64,000 nucleotides of DNA from JAVJSU01 sp040219275 (GTDB lineage Bacteria; Chloroflexota; Anaerolineae; Aggregatilineales; Phototrophicaceae): NCBI GenBank assembly GCA_040219275.1, contig JAVJSU010000102.1, forward strand, positions 1-64,000. The letters run 5' to 3'. Positions 15,494 to 26,100 of the stretch are shown in pieces. Under the pieces are notes generated by a model. It was not told the DNA's origin and did no database searches. It worked only from the letters and a program-made list of their open reading frames with translations. Each line of letters opens with the position of its first letter. Positions within the stretch are counted from its first letter, which is position 1. The position numbers and the translations under genes are program-made.

Positions 15494-18400
15494 ATGAAAC
15501 AACGTTATTTAAAATACGAAGAACTGGGTCGTGGTGGTATGGGCGTTGTCTATCGTGCGATGGATCGTCTTGAAAATAACAAATGGATAGCGCTTAAACA
15601 GTTACATAGTGACCTAAAACGTGGTGATATTGATACAACGCAGGTGGATAATCGGCGTGTTGCCATGTCGCATGAATTCCGTTTGCTGGCATCTCTACGC
15701 CACCCGAATATCATCAGCGTTTTAGATTATGGGTTTATTGGTGAATTCGGTGAGCCATATTTCACAATGGATTTATTAAATGAGCCACAATCTATTGTCG
15801 AGGCTACAGAAAATTGCACATTTGAGCAACGTATCACCTACCTTCTCCAATGTTTGGATGGAATAGCCTACCTGCATCAGCACAAAATTGTGCATCGAGA
15901 CTTAAAGCCAGATAATGTTATGGTAGATAAAAAACAGGTAAAAATCTTAGATTTTGGTCTTTCCCACGGAGGTGTTTTCCAGTCACAAGCTACACTGAAT
16001 AAAGATTTTATCGCAGGAACATTAGCTTACATGGCACCAGAAATCTTGATGGAAAAGCCACCAACACACCTCGCCGATTTATATGCGCTGGGTTGTATCG
16101 CCTACGAAATTTTCACCCGTCAGCACCCATTGGGTATGCCAGAGAACATTGCGCTACTTATCACAGCCACTTTAACTAAACGACCAGACATGACTACCTT
16201 GCCACCCGAATTAGTTCCAATCATCGAACGTTTGCTTGCCAAAGACCCTGATGACCGTTATCAAAACGCGCAGGATGTGATTCATGCAATTTCCAATACT
16301 TACGATTTTATCAAACCAGATGAGAGCCTCCAAATCAGGGAGAATATTCTACAATCTGCTCCGTTTGTAGGGCGTGATGATGAGTTTAATCGCCTTAAAG
16401 AAGCCTTGCGGCAGGTGCTTAATGTGCATAATGCAAAAGGAAGCGCATGGCTCATCGGTGGAGAAAGCGGTATTGGCAAATCACGGTTGTTAAATGAGTT
16501 ACGAATACAGGCTATGATTCGAGGTGTTGTGGTTTCAGGTGGTCAGGGTATTCAGGAAGGTGGTGCAGTTTATGAATTATGGCGGCAACCTTTCAGACAT
16601 TTGTGCCTGGAACACCAACCAAAGCTAGAAGAAGCGAGTATTCTCAAGACGATTATCCCGGATATTGAAATGCTATTGGGTCAGACCATCCCTGATGCAC
16701 CCCCTGCGCTCAATCCCAAAATCGCGCTTGAGCGATTATTAACAGCAATCGAAAGCTGGCTGGAATGTAGCGAACAGCCTACTCTGCTTGTGCTTGAAGA
16801 TATACATTGGTCGGTTGAAAGTCTTGTCATTCTCAAACGAATTATACCAATGATCCATAAAATCCCATTGTTAATAGTGGCAAGTTTCCGTGATGATGAA
16901 CGTCCAGATTTACCAACTGAATTACAAGGTATGGAAGTAATGTCCCTCTCACGTTTGTCGCGTGATGCAATCCACGATTTGAGCAACTTCTTACTGGGTG
17001 ATTCAAAACAAGAAACCGAGATTGTTAACTTACTGGAACGTGAGACAGAGGGTAATGCCTTATTTATTATCGAAGTATTCCGTGCGCTTGCGGAATCCGC
17101 AGGTCGAATCAATCAGGTCGGTAAAGCAACTATTCCACCCTTCATTGTCTCAGGCGGTGTGCAAGAAATCATTCGTCGACGCTTGGCAAGCATCAAAGGC
17201 AAAGCCAGAGAACTTCTACAAGTTGCGGCTCTTGCTGGACGACAACTTGATACAGCCTTGTTAAAACATTTGCTAGACAATACCAACCTTGATTATCTTT
17301 TGCTGGAATGTACAGAATCGCTCATTCTTGAAGTTCATAACAATCAATATCGCTTTGTTCACGATAAATTCCGGGAAGCATTGCGTGACCAAATTCCCGA
17401 TGATGAAAGTCGGTTATGGCATGAGCATATTGCAAAGGGCTTAGAAGCACTCTATCCCGATGATGAAAGCCGTGCGCCAATCCTGCTTCATCATTGGATA
17501 TTAGCTGAAAATCAGGCAAAAATAATACACTATGCTGACCTATCTGGTAATCAGTCCATGCTCAGTGGCGCTAATTTACAAGCGCAACAATATTATTACC
17601 AAGCCTATGGTTTGCTAAATGATTTAGAAGATAATCCAGACAACCAACGGCGGCAAATTGAACTTGCGATAAAACTATCCCGTGTTGCAGCCTATCACCC
17701 CGATGAAAGTCTAACACAAATCATGAAGCAAGCTGTTATCACTGCGGAAGCAATAGGTGATGAAGAGTTATTGGCGCGTGCGTTAGGTAGCACAGGGGCG
17801 TATCATTTTATGCTGGGACAAACAGGTGCGTCTATGCAATATTTTCAGCGCAGCATGGTACTAGCAGAAAAGATGAATATCGAAGAGTTATTGTTGTTAC
17901 CCTATAACATCATTGGACGTAGCGTCGCGCTTGTTGGTGATTTTGCGGCATCCCGCAATAATCTTCGCAAAGGTATTGAACTGGCTGAAAAGTTTCGGGA
18001 TTCAGAATTGCTATCCGGTTCACTAGCTTTTTACGCCCTAAGTTTAATGATGCAAGGTGTGTATACCGATGCTATCCCGATTATAGAACGTAGCATCAAA
18101 GTTGCAGAACAGGTTGGCGCAAGCCGGATGACAGGTACGCTTGTCATCAATGGCTGTGGCTATATGTGGAATGGTCGTTGGGATGATGCGCTTGATTTCC
18201 ATACTCGAAGTGAGGAACTTGCCTCGAAAATCAATGACTTTTTGCCTCTATATTGGAGCCGGGGGTTTCTTGGTTATATTTATATGCGGCTTGGTGATTT
18301 GGAAAAATCAAGGCATGTGCTTGACCAATCGCTATCTATGATTGAGGAAGGCAAGACAGTTTTCCACCTCCCATTGTTTAAAGTGTATCGGGCGGAATTG

Positions 18401-18769
18401 ACACTTCATGAAGGTGATTTAGAACAAGCCTTAGAACTTGCAGACCAGGCTCTCCAATTTGGACGGGATACACAACAGGGACTTGCAGTTGGTGAAGGTT
18501 TGAATACGGTGGGTAAAATTTACTCTAAGTTGGGTGAGATTGATAAAGCAGAGTCCTACTTTGAGCAGGCGATTGAGAATCACATCGCTGGTGGACGATT
18601 GGTGCAGGAAGCTGTAACACAGTATGACATTGCCCTTCATCGAGCATTTCATAATAATCAAACAGGCGCAACCGAAGCTCTGGAAATAGCGATACCTAAA
18701 TTTGTAAGCTATCAAATGCAATGGTACTTACAAAAGGCACATCAACTCCATGCTTCACTTATGCCGTGA
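15494..18769 (+). CDS. Multidomain Ser/Thr protein kinase with AAA-type ATPase and TPR repeats
   Basis: Residues 1-270 form a Hanks-type kinase with the glycine loop LGRGGMGVVY, ATP-binding K35, catalytic loop HRDLKPDN (134-141) and DFG (153-155), all intact. A STAND/AAA ATPase follows with Walker A GGESGIGKS (about residue 323). The C-terminal third is TPR-like repeats (about 700-1080). Proteins of this plan are large cytoplasmic signalling ATPases, where the kinase phosphorylates itself or partners and the TPRs bind ligands or proteins. No DNA-binding domain is visible. It stands alone, so targets are unknown. Confidence 0.92.
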   Translation: MKQRYLKYEELGRGGMGVVYRAMDRLENNKWIALKQLHSDLKRGDIDTTQVDNRRVAMSHEFRLLASLRHPNIISVLDYGFIGEFGEPYFTMDLLNEPQSIVEATENCTFEQRITYLLQCLDGIAYLHQHKIVHRDLKPDNVMVDKKQVKILDFGLSHGGVFQSQATLNKDFIAGTLAYMAPEILMEKPPTHLADLYALGCIAYEIFTRQHPLGMPENIALLITATLTKRPDMTTLPPELVPIIERLLAKDPDDRYQNAQDVIHAISNTYDFIKPDESLQIRENILQSAPFVGRDDEFNRLKEALRQVLNVHNAKGSAWLIGGESGIGKSRLLNELRIQAMIRGVVVSGGQGIQEGGAVYELWRQPFRHLCLEHQPKLEEASILKTIIPDIEMLLGQTIPDAPPALNPKIALERLLTAIESWLECSEQPTLLVLEDIHWSVESLVILKRIIPMIHKIPLLIVASFRDDERPDLPTELQGMEVMSLSRLSRDAIHDLSNFLLGDSKQETEIVNLLERETEGNALFIIEVFRALAESAGRINQVGKATIPPFIVSGGVQEIIRRRLASIKGKARELLQVAALAGRQLDTALLKHLLDNTNLDYLLLECTESLILEVHNNQYRFVHDKFREALRDQIPDDESRLWHEHIAKGLEALYPDDESRAPILLHHWILAENQAKIIHYADLSGNQSMLSGANLQAQQYYYQAYGLLNDLEDNPDNQRRQIELAIKLSRVAAYHPDESLTQIMKQAVITAEAIGDEELLARALGSTGAYHFMLGQTGASMQYFQRSMVLAEKMNIEELLLLPYNIIGRSVALVGDFAASRNNLRKGIELAEKFRDSELLSGSLAFYALSLMMQGVYTDAIPIIERSIKVAEQVGASRMTGTLVINGCGYMWNGRWDDALDFHTRSEELASKINDFLPLYWSRGFLGYIYMRLGDLEKSRHVLDQSLSMIEEGKTVFHLPLFKVYRAELTLHEGDLEQALELADQALQFGRDTQQGLAVGEGLNTVGKIYSKLGEIDKAESYFEQAIENHIAGGRLVQEAVTQYDIALHRAFHNNQTGATEALEIAIPKFVSYQMQWYLQKAHQLHASLMP

Positions 18770-18900
18770 ACGACACTTCATAATTATAGATCTTCAAACC
18801 AAATTGAGCGAAGAGGCATGGAGAAAAAGGAGACTTTGTTTACATTAGTGCTTGTGGAACGGTTGCCAGCACAACCACACAAAAATCCTCTGTTAATTAC

Positions 18901-19224
18901 TTGATGATCGAAGCGGGTATTGAGGTCTATCGCTCAAATTACTGCGGAACTTGCCACACACTGACGATTGCGAACACCCACGGTGCGTTTGGACCTGATC
19001 ATGATGATCTCCGTGACTCGGTTGGGAGATATATCACACTCAATACGTATCGTGGCACAGCAACAAATCCCCCTGACTATGTTCGCGAAAGCATCCTCGA
19101 TCCAACAATTTGTTCTACCCCCGGATTCGAGTCGCGCAATCATCGTATGCCTGCATTTACGCATCTGTCCGAATCGGATGTCGATGCATTGGTCTTTATG
19201 CTTTTGAATCAACACGCGGAATAG
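18901..19224 (+). CDS. Small cytochrome c domain protein, probably with a frameshifted lipoprotein signal
   Basis: The frame carries one haem site, CGTCH in RSNYCGTCHTL, and a likely distal Met in NHRMPAFTHL, so it is a class I type cytochrome c of about 107 residues. The annotated TTG/ATG start leaves it without an export signal. Upstream, the same frame reads ISACGTVASTT, which looks like the end of a lipoprotein signal. Its probable beginning, ATG 18818 (MEKKETLFTLVL), is in another frame. A one-base slip near 18840-18850 would join them. The gene follows the kinase by about 50 bp. Confidence 0.65.
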   Translation: MMIEAGIEVYRSNYCGTCHTLTIANTHGAFGPDHDDLRDSVGRYITLNTYRGTATNPPDYVRESILDPTICSTPGFESRNHRMPAFTHLSESDVDALVFMLLNQHAE

Positions 19225-19275
19225 GTCAATACCCAACAAAGTTCCAGCTTGCAATAGGATTTGCCTCGACGGTCA

Positions 19276-21534
19276 TCACCTGACAATACCCTGCTTCATG
19301 CCTCTTACACCAGTATGTAGCACATGGAGCACCAGCACGAGTAGTTCAACGCGCTCTGAACCATAGACCGCTAAATCATCCGCACACTTTTGTAGCAGTT
19401 GGCGTACAACGGCATCAAAATACTCACCGGATGCTATCATCTGCAAGCAGGTCGCTAACTGGACACCCCCCGCGACCATATCTTCAGCCGCGAACAGATC
19501 CGATGCGGACTGGAGTGACTCCAGAATATCGGGTGAGGCTGACCGCACTAGCCGACGACGCACTTTCAGCAGTTCCTGAGCCATCGTTGTGCCCGCATCA
19601 CTACGCATCTGGCGTAGCAGATTGACAAACAGATTTTCCTGCCCCACAATCCGTGCCAATGACAGGGCTAACTCTATGCGTGCCCCTTCGTTGGTGGTTT
19701 GTAGACACAGCTTATATAGTGTTTCAATCGATTCAGTTGCTTGCAAATTACCCAATGCCGCCGCATAAGCCATCTGCAAACCCTTATCGGTTTCGGTTTG
19801 CAGGCGTTCGTGGAGCAGGCTGGTGACTTCTTGCGCTTTGAGTGTTCCAAGTGCCCGCGCACAATGCATCCGCACCGAGTGATAATTTGAGTCTAACCCG
19901 GTACGCAATACTGGGATCGCTGATGGATCGCCAATACGCCCCAATGCCCATGCGGCGACATTGCTCAGTGATAATTCCGTACCAAGTAGAATGTTGGTGA
20001 GTGCCTTTGTCAGCCGGGGATGGGCTTGCATTCGTGCCATCGAGATGATTGCCTCATAGCGCACATTAAAACGTGGGTCGGTCAGTGCTTCAAGTAATTC
20101 TTCTACGGTAAGCGGGCTATGGGTCAAACCTAGCCGCTCGGTCATCACCACCATCGAGTGTTCATCCCGTGCCCGATAAAAGCGCACCAGACTTTCCAGC
20201 GCCAGAATCGGATTGCCCTGAATGAACATTCCGGCGTATTCGCCTGCGGTAAACTGGCTGTCTGCCCGCACCCGCCGAAAAATCAGCAAACTCAAACCCG
20301 GCAGAACAATACCAGCGAGGATCAGAGGGGTAAAGCGATCCAGCGTAATAAACAACAATTGACCGGAAATGCCACTAAAAGCATCAAGCAATGCCCCACC
20401 GACTAACTGGCTCGTCCCGCCCATGACACCAATCGCCGCGTAGTAGACCGCCATATACTGACCTTTCTGGTCATCGGGTACAACACTGACGAATAGTAAT
20501 CGACCCGACCCGACCATCCATGCAGTGGCGGCAAAACCCTGAAAAAACGCGATCACCAGCGCAATAATTAGACTGGTCTCATTGGCGCGTGGCAATATCA
20601 GCCAGCCCACAGGCAAAAACATCATGCACACGATACCAACGATCATCACGGGTTTGCTACCATAGCGATCCGCTGACCAGCCTAATAAATTCGACAATAC
20701 TAATCCGCCGATGAGCGTTGAGGTGGACAACAGAACGACCTGACTTTCGCTGAGACCAATTTGTTCGTTCATAAACAGCGGCAAAAACGAAAACAGTGGT
20801 CCCGTTCCGAATATAATTAACGCAACACCCGCCAAATAATAGAGTAGATTGCGATCATGAGCCGTGTGCCATAAGTCACGGTAGGTGCTCACGGGTGCAG
20901 TCGTCCGGTCGTGTGGTGAACCGCCCGGCACATGCGTGTAAAGCCAGACTGCTAAGACTCCAAATACCACCCCGGCAACAAACAAAATCTGGTAACGTTC
21001 CAGACCACCGGGCAGTCCCAAGACATAACTGGCAACACTCACCGCACCGATGGCGGTCAGGCTGGCGAAAATGTGGTTGGAAGCAGTGTATTTACCACGA
21101 ATTGAACGTGGAATGACTTCCTGTACCCACGGGAAAAATCCGGTTTCAGAGATAGATTTACTCAGACCAAACCCGATCACAATCGCCGCTACAAAGGCGA
21201 GCGTCACTTCTGAACCGAATTGTGTCATCACCCACGGTACCAATAGCAACAGCAGGGTGATGGCTTTACGCAAGGCATAGAACGTAATAAATGTGCGCTT
21301 ATAGCCAAAACGGGCGACATGCGGCGCAACAAATAGCGCGATTAAGCCCATAAACGGTAGCAGAGACAGTAAAAAACCAATTTGTGTGCTACTGATATTC
21401 AAGTCGCTGAGGAAAAGAACGAAAACAGGGCCGAAATAGATGAACTGGGCAAAAACAGAGTTAGCCGCTCCAGCCGCCAGACTCCATGGAAGGGCGCGAA
21501 TTTTTTCAATGGTTGTCGGCGTGGAGACAGTCAT
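19276..21534 (-). CDS. MFS transporter fused to C-terminal HEAT repeats
   Basis: Residues 1-410 form a 12-helix major facilitator permease (for example SWSADRYGSKPVMIVG in the central loop). Residues about 440-650 are HEAT-like repeats with the pattern LTDPRFNVRYEAIISMAR, WALGRIGDPSAIPVL and ARALGTLKAQEV. The last 90 residues are helical. HEAT repeats normally bind proteins, so the cytoplasmic tail may couple transport to a partner. At 752 residues it is far longer than the usual 400-450 of the family. It converges with the cytochrome gene; its substrate is unknown. Confidence 0.88.
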   Translation of the reverse strand: MTVSTPTTIEKIRALPWSLAAGAANSVFAQFIYFGPVFVLFLSDLNISSTQIGFLLSLLPFMGLIALFVAPHVARFGYKRTFITFYALRKAITLLLLLVPWVMTQFGSEVTLAFVAAIVIGFGLSKSISETGFFPWVQEVIPRSIRGKYTASNHIFASLTAIGAVSVASYVLGLPGGLERYQILFVAGVVFGVLAVWLYTHVPGGSPHDRTTAPVSTYRDLWHTAHDRNLLYYLAGVALIIFGTGPLFSFLPLFMNEQIGLSESQVVLLSTSTLIGGLVLSNLLGWSADRYGSKPVMIVGIVCMMFLPVGWLILPRANETSLIIALVIAFFQGFAATAWMVGSGRLLFVSVVPDDQKGQYMAVYYAAIGVMGGTSQLVGGALLDAFSGISGQLLFITLDRFTPLILAGIVLPGLSLLIFRRVRADSQFTAGEYAGMFIQGNPILALESLVRFYRARDEHSMVVMTERLGLTHSPLTVEELLEALTDPRFNVRYEAIISMARMQAHPRLTKALTNILLGTELSLSNVAAWALGRIGDPSAIPVLRTGLDSNYHSVRMHCARALGTLKAQEVTSLLHERLQTETDKGLQMAYAAALGNLQATESIETLYKLCLQTTNEGARIELALSLARIVGQENLFVNLLRQMRSDAGTTMAQELLKVRRRLVRSASPDILESLQSASDLFAAEDMVAGGVQLATCLQMIASGEYFDAVVRQLLQKCADDLAVYGSERVELLVLVLHVLHTGVRGMKQGIVR

Positions 21535-21820
21535 GATCCGTACTTTCTTTCAGCAATGCGAAAGGCTGAATTTTATCAGAATTAACCGTTAACTGTCAGG
21601 GAAATTGCCACCCTTTCATGGTGAGAGCCTGTTTTCTCGCTAGCAGGGCTATCAGGTCAATTCCAGCGTGTAATTTCTAGCGGTGGCGCGGACTCATTTT
21701 CAGGCGCGGCAGATGTATCCGTCATTGAGTGCGCGCAAGGTCTTTATCAAATCAACCACCTTGTGCATATTTTGTGATTCAGACCGGGTATCCTGTCTAA
21801 AACGAATATCGGGATATTGG

Positions 21821-23098
21821 ATGATGAATGACACCAGTTTAGACCTATTATCACCTGTCTGGACGCATCTCACGACATTGCAACCCGTGGATGCGGAAGG
21901 TATTTACTTGTACGATGCCAACGGAAACCAATACATCGACTTCACATCAGGTATCGGTGTAGTGAATACAGGGCATTGTCACCCGCGTATCGTGAAGGCG
22001 ATACAGGAGCAGGCACAAAAACTCATCTTTGGTCAGATGAACATTGTTATTTCCTCACCGGCGCTAAACCTTGCGGATGCGCTCAACACGATTACACCAG
22101 ATGTCATCGACAGTTTTTTCTTTTCCAACAGTGGCGCAGAGGCAGTTGAAGGCGCGGTGAAATTAGCGCGGCACGCCACCGGACAGCGAAACATAATTGT
22201 GTTTCAGGGGAGTTTCCACGGACGCACCGCGCAGACGATGGCGATGACCACTGCCAAAACCGTTTACCGCTATGATTATCAACCCTTGCCATCCGGTATT
22301 TTTGTCGCGCCGTTTCCCTATAGTTATTATTATGGATGGGACGAAGATACTACAATCGACTTTTGCCTGAAACAATTGGACTTGCTATTCAAAACACAGT
22401 CTTCGCCGGAAAATACCGCCGCGCTCATTATTGAGCCGGTGCTAGGCGAAGGGGGATATGTGCCAGCTCCGGATAAATTCTTACAGGCGCTCCGGCAGAT
22501 TTGCGATGAACACGGCATCTTATTAATTCTTGATGAGGTGCAATCAGGGTTCGGGCGGACGGGTAAGTTTTTTGCCTTTGAACATGCGGATATTGTCCCT
22601 GATGTGATTGTCATGGCGAAGGGGTTGGGTAGTGGAATGCCAATTTCTGCGGTTGCATCACGTCAAGAACTCATGGCAAAGTGGAAACCCGGCACACATG
22701 GCGGGACATATGGCGGAGGTAGCGCGGTTGTCCTTGCCGCCGCTTGCGAAACCGTCAAGGTCATTCAAGAGGAAGCGCTTGCGGAAAATGCGAAAGCTGT
22801 CGGCGATTATTTACGCCGTAAATTAGAGGCACTTCAACTACAATATCCGATCATCGGCGATGTGAGAGGGCGGGGCATGATGATCGCCACTGAATTCACG
22901 CGTGATGGCAAGCCGGATAAAACATCCGCTAAAGCGGTTGCCAAATATTGTGTGGATAATCGCCTGCTTCTGCTCACCTGTGGGTCTTACGAAAACGTGA
23001 TTCGCTGGATACCGCCGCTTGTCACCACAACAACACAGATCGACCATGCGCTAATGATCTTTGAAAATGCCCTCAAAGAGGTGGTGACGTTAGGGTAA
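21821..23098 (+). CDS. Class III (omega-amino acid / 4-aminobutyrate type) aminotransferase
   Basis: This PLP enzyme moves the amino group of an omega-amino acid or diamine to a keto acid. The 426 residues hold the family marks: SGAEAVEGAVKLAR, DEVQSGFGRTGKFFAFEH, and the PLP-binding Lys in VMAKGLGSGMPI, with TGGGS-like TYGGGSAV after it. The start is set at ATG 21821 because the 46 codons upstream do not resemble the family; a second ATG follows at once. It converges on the BTAD regulator, their stops only 5 bp apart. The nearby importer and nitrilase genes suggest nitrogen-compound catabolism. Confidence 0.9.
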   Translation: MMNDTSLDLLSPVWTHLTTLQPVDAEGIYLYDANGNQYIDFTSGIGVVNTGHCHPRIVKAIQEQAQKLIFGQMNIVISSPALNLADALNTITPDVIDSFFFSNSGAEAVEGAVKLARHATGQRNIIVFQGSFHGRTAQTMAMTTAKTVYRYDYQPLPSGIFVAPFPYSYYYGWDEDTTIDFCLKQLDLLFKTQSSPENTAALIIEPVLGEGGYVPAPDKFLQALRQICDEHGILLILDEVQSGFGRTGKFFAFEHADIVPDVIVMAKGLGSGMPISAVASRQELMAKWKPGTHGGTYGGGSAVVLAAACETVKVIQEEALAENAKAVGDYLRRKLEALQLQYPIIGDVRGRGMMIATEFTRDGKPDKTSAKAVAKYCVDNRLLLLTCGSYENVIRWIPPLVTTTTQIDHALMIFENALKEVVTLG

Positions 23099-23103
23099 AT
23101 CGT

Positions 23104-26100
23104 CTACTTTGTGAGACGTTCGTACGCGTATTGCGTTTCTGGCATCGGTGGCGCATGAAAAACGTCGTTCAGTAAGTCGGTCAACTGTTGATAATGGGCA
23201 ACGATGGTTTGATGTTGCCCTGCTTGTGCTAGCGTTTGCATATATTTAATGTGCAGGTTTTCGTCGTACGGTTCAAGTTCGAGTGCTTTACGAAGCCATG
23301 TAATCGCCATATGAAATTGCGTATCCTCGATGAGCAGTTCACTATATTGATGAATTGCCTTGAGATAATTCCGTTGTAATCGTTCACGCTCAATCGTAAT
23401 CCATTCGTAGTCCATGTTGTCCAGATATGCGCCTTGATAGAATTCAAGCGCACGTTCGTATAGTTGTGCCGCTTGTTCACCTGAGGCGCTTTCAGCACGT
23501 TTCAGTATGCTATCGAAACGATCAATATCAACATCAAATTTCGCGGTATCCAGCCGATATTCGCCCACTTCTGATAGGATAAACTTCTCTTTTTCTCCTT
23601 TTTGGCGAAGCGCGACACGTACACGATAGAGGGCAGTATGAAACGCATTCGTACTTGCAGAGCCATCAGGCCACAACGCATCCACAGCACGGTCTAAGTT
23701 GATTGATTTTGTGCGTGAGGTGATGAAGTAGGCGAGCAAGTCCCGCGCTTTTGCCGATGCAAATGCCTTCGGTTCGATCTCTTTGCCATCACGGATAACC
23801 CACAGTCCGCCCAACGTCTCTATTTTTATGCGATCAGGTTCTGTGATGGTGATGACGGATGGTTGTGGTGTGTGATCTGATAGTAGTTGATAGACGAGTC
23901 CGACAAATGAATTCTGAGGCATATGCTGAACTAGTGCGGAACAGACCACGAGTGCACGTTCATGTTGATCGAGATACAGCTGGTGCATCATGGCGGGTTC
24001 AAGCAACTTGAGCGATTCTTGTGAATATTCTAATGCTTGCTCGCGATTATTCTCTTGCATCAGAATGTAGGCGATTCCAAAATATGCCATCGCCAGTGGA
24101 ATGCGATATTGCGTATGCTCTCCCACAGCGATCAAACCACTATAAATTTGCTTGGCATGGTCAAGTTTATCAGCGTCCAAGAGCAAATCTGCCAACACGC
24201 TCCGGCAAACATACACATCATAGACAATCGGCTGGTTTTCGTAGGGCGTAAGTGCCTGTTCTGCTAAGCGCCGTGCTTCACTCGTTCGCCCCTGAAGTGC
24301 GAGATTCTGTGCAAGGTATCCCGCCGCCATCACCTGAGAAAACCGCGCCCCGCCGATGGCTTCCGCTTGCGTGATTGCTGTTCTCAGTGCGGATTCTGCC
24401 TGTTCGAGTTGTCCGGTGCGGGTCAAAACGTTGCCGAATGCGGCATAAGCAGAGGGGAGTGTTTCCTTTAGGTGTAATGCCTGACAAATATCAATGGCAT
24501 CTTTTGCACCCTCAAGCGCCTGTTGATAGTCTTTTTGATAGAGCGTAGGGATGGAAAGGGTAATTAACAGCCGCGCCCGAAGCGGAGTTTGCGTGTCATC
24601 CAACAGCGCCAATCCACGCTTGCAATAATCAATTGCCATTAGCGCGTCACCATGCCACCAGCAAATTTGACCGAGCATTTCTAATAATCGCGCGCGTTCA
24701 TAAAGGGTAAATTGCTCCGGTTGGGCTTGCATAATCTCATAGGCTTGTTCTGCTAGCTTACGCCCTTCGTCCATCCCGTTAACAAAGCCTGCACATCGCG
24801 CCATTTGCATCAGCGCGTGAACATAATCAGAAGCAGGTACGGCATCGCCTAAACGAGTTGCCAGTCCAACGGTGTCATAGGCTTGTTGATATTGCCCCTG
24901 TGAATGTCTGATAGCGGCAATTTCCACATAGACATTACAATGCAGGGTCGGATCATCACTTACTACGCGGGCTGTTTCTAAGTGTTCTAAAGCCGATCCA
25001 AACTGTCCATTGTGGCGAAGTATTCGCCCCTGAAGGAGTAATATACGCGGATTTATCTGGCGAATTTCCGAAGATAACGCATTTAGATAGGTCTGGATTT
25101 CATCAACGCGCCCCTGTAGTAAATAGGTATCCGCAAACGCACATAACATTTGTGAGGCATGAACGTTATCCCCGGCGAGGATGAAATGTTGAATTGCGGT
25201 TTCTGGCAGTCCCATGTTTGCAAAGTAAGTACCTGCGCTCAATTGCGTGGCGGTATAATCTGGTTGCTGATTAAATTTGCTCAACAGAAAATCACGGAAC
25301 AATTGATGATAGCGATACCATTGGCTTTGGTAATCCAGCCGAGCTATAAACAGACTATGACGTTCTAATGTTGCCAGAATTTCCGTTGCGGATTCGGTAG
25401 CCAGCACAGTTGCGCAAATTTCAGGGTTAAGTTCTGCAAAAACCGATGAGCGTAGAAGAAATGTCTGAATTTCGGAGGGTTGTTGGGCAAAAACCTCTTC
25501 CATCAAGTAATCAAAAATATGTGGCTGTGTACCACTCAATTGGGTGATGAAGTGTGCTTTATCGTCACACTCATTGAGCAGGGCAGAAGCGAGTTGTAAG
25601 CCCGCGCCCCATCCCTCTGTTTTGGCGACGAGATCAGCGATCATAGGACTGGATAAGTCAGTGTATTGTTGTGAGAGCCATTGTTCGGCTTCTTGTGTAG
25701 AAAAACGCAACCTTTCTGCACGTAATTCCAGCAGTTGATTACGTGCTCGCCAGCGTGCAAGGGGCAACACCGGCGTGATGCGACTGGCGATGACCACGCG
25801 CATCTGTGGTGGTAGGTTTTCCATCAGCGTGGTCACTAATTGGTGTACCACCGGATTACGTATGACATGATAATCATCAAGGATGAGCATCCATGCCGGC
25901 ACCGTTTGCTCTAACAATTGATTCAGCAAGATAATGAGCATGTGGTCGGGGGCGATGGTGTCTTCGGAGGGTATGGCGATGTTGACATCCTCTATCTGAC
26001 GACTTAAGCCCTCGAAAAGATATGCGATAAATGTCGCGGGGTCATTATCGCCTTCGTCAAGCTGAATCCATGTTAAGGGATGTAGATAATGGTCGGCGAC

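Noticed and set aside
21683..21820. An upstream extension of the aminotransferase frame
   Set aside because: The 46 codons before ATG 21821 have no family likeness and end just before a family-like start.
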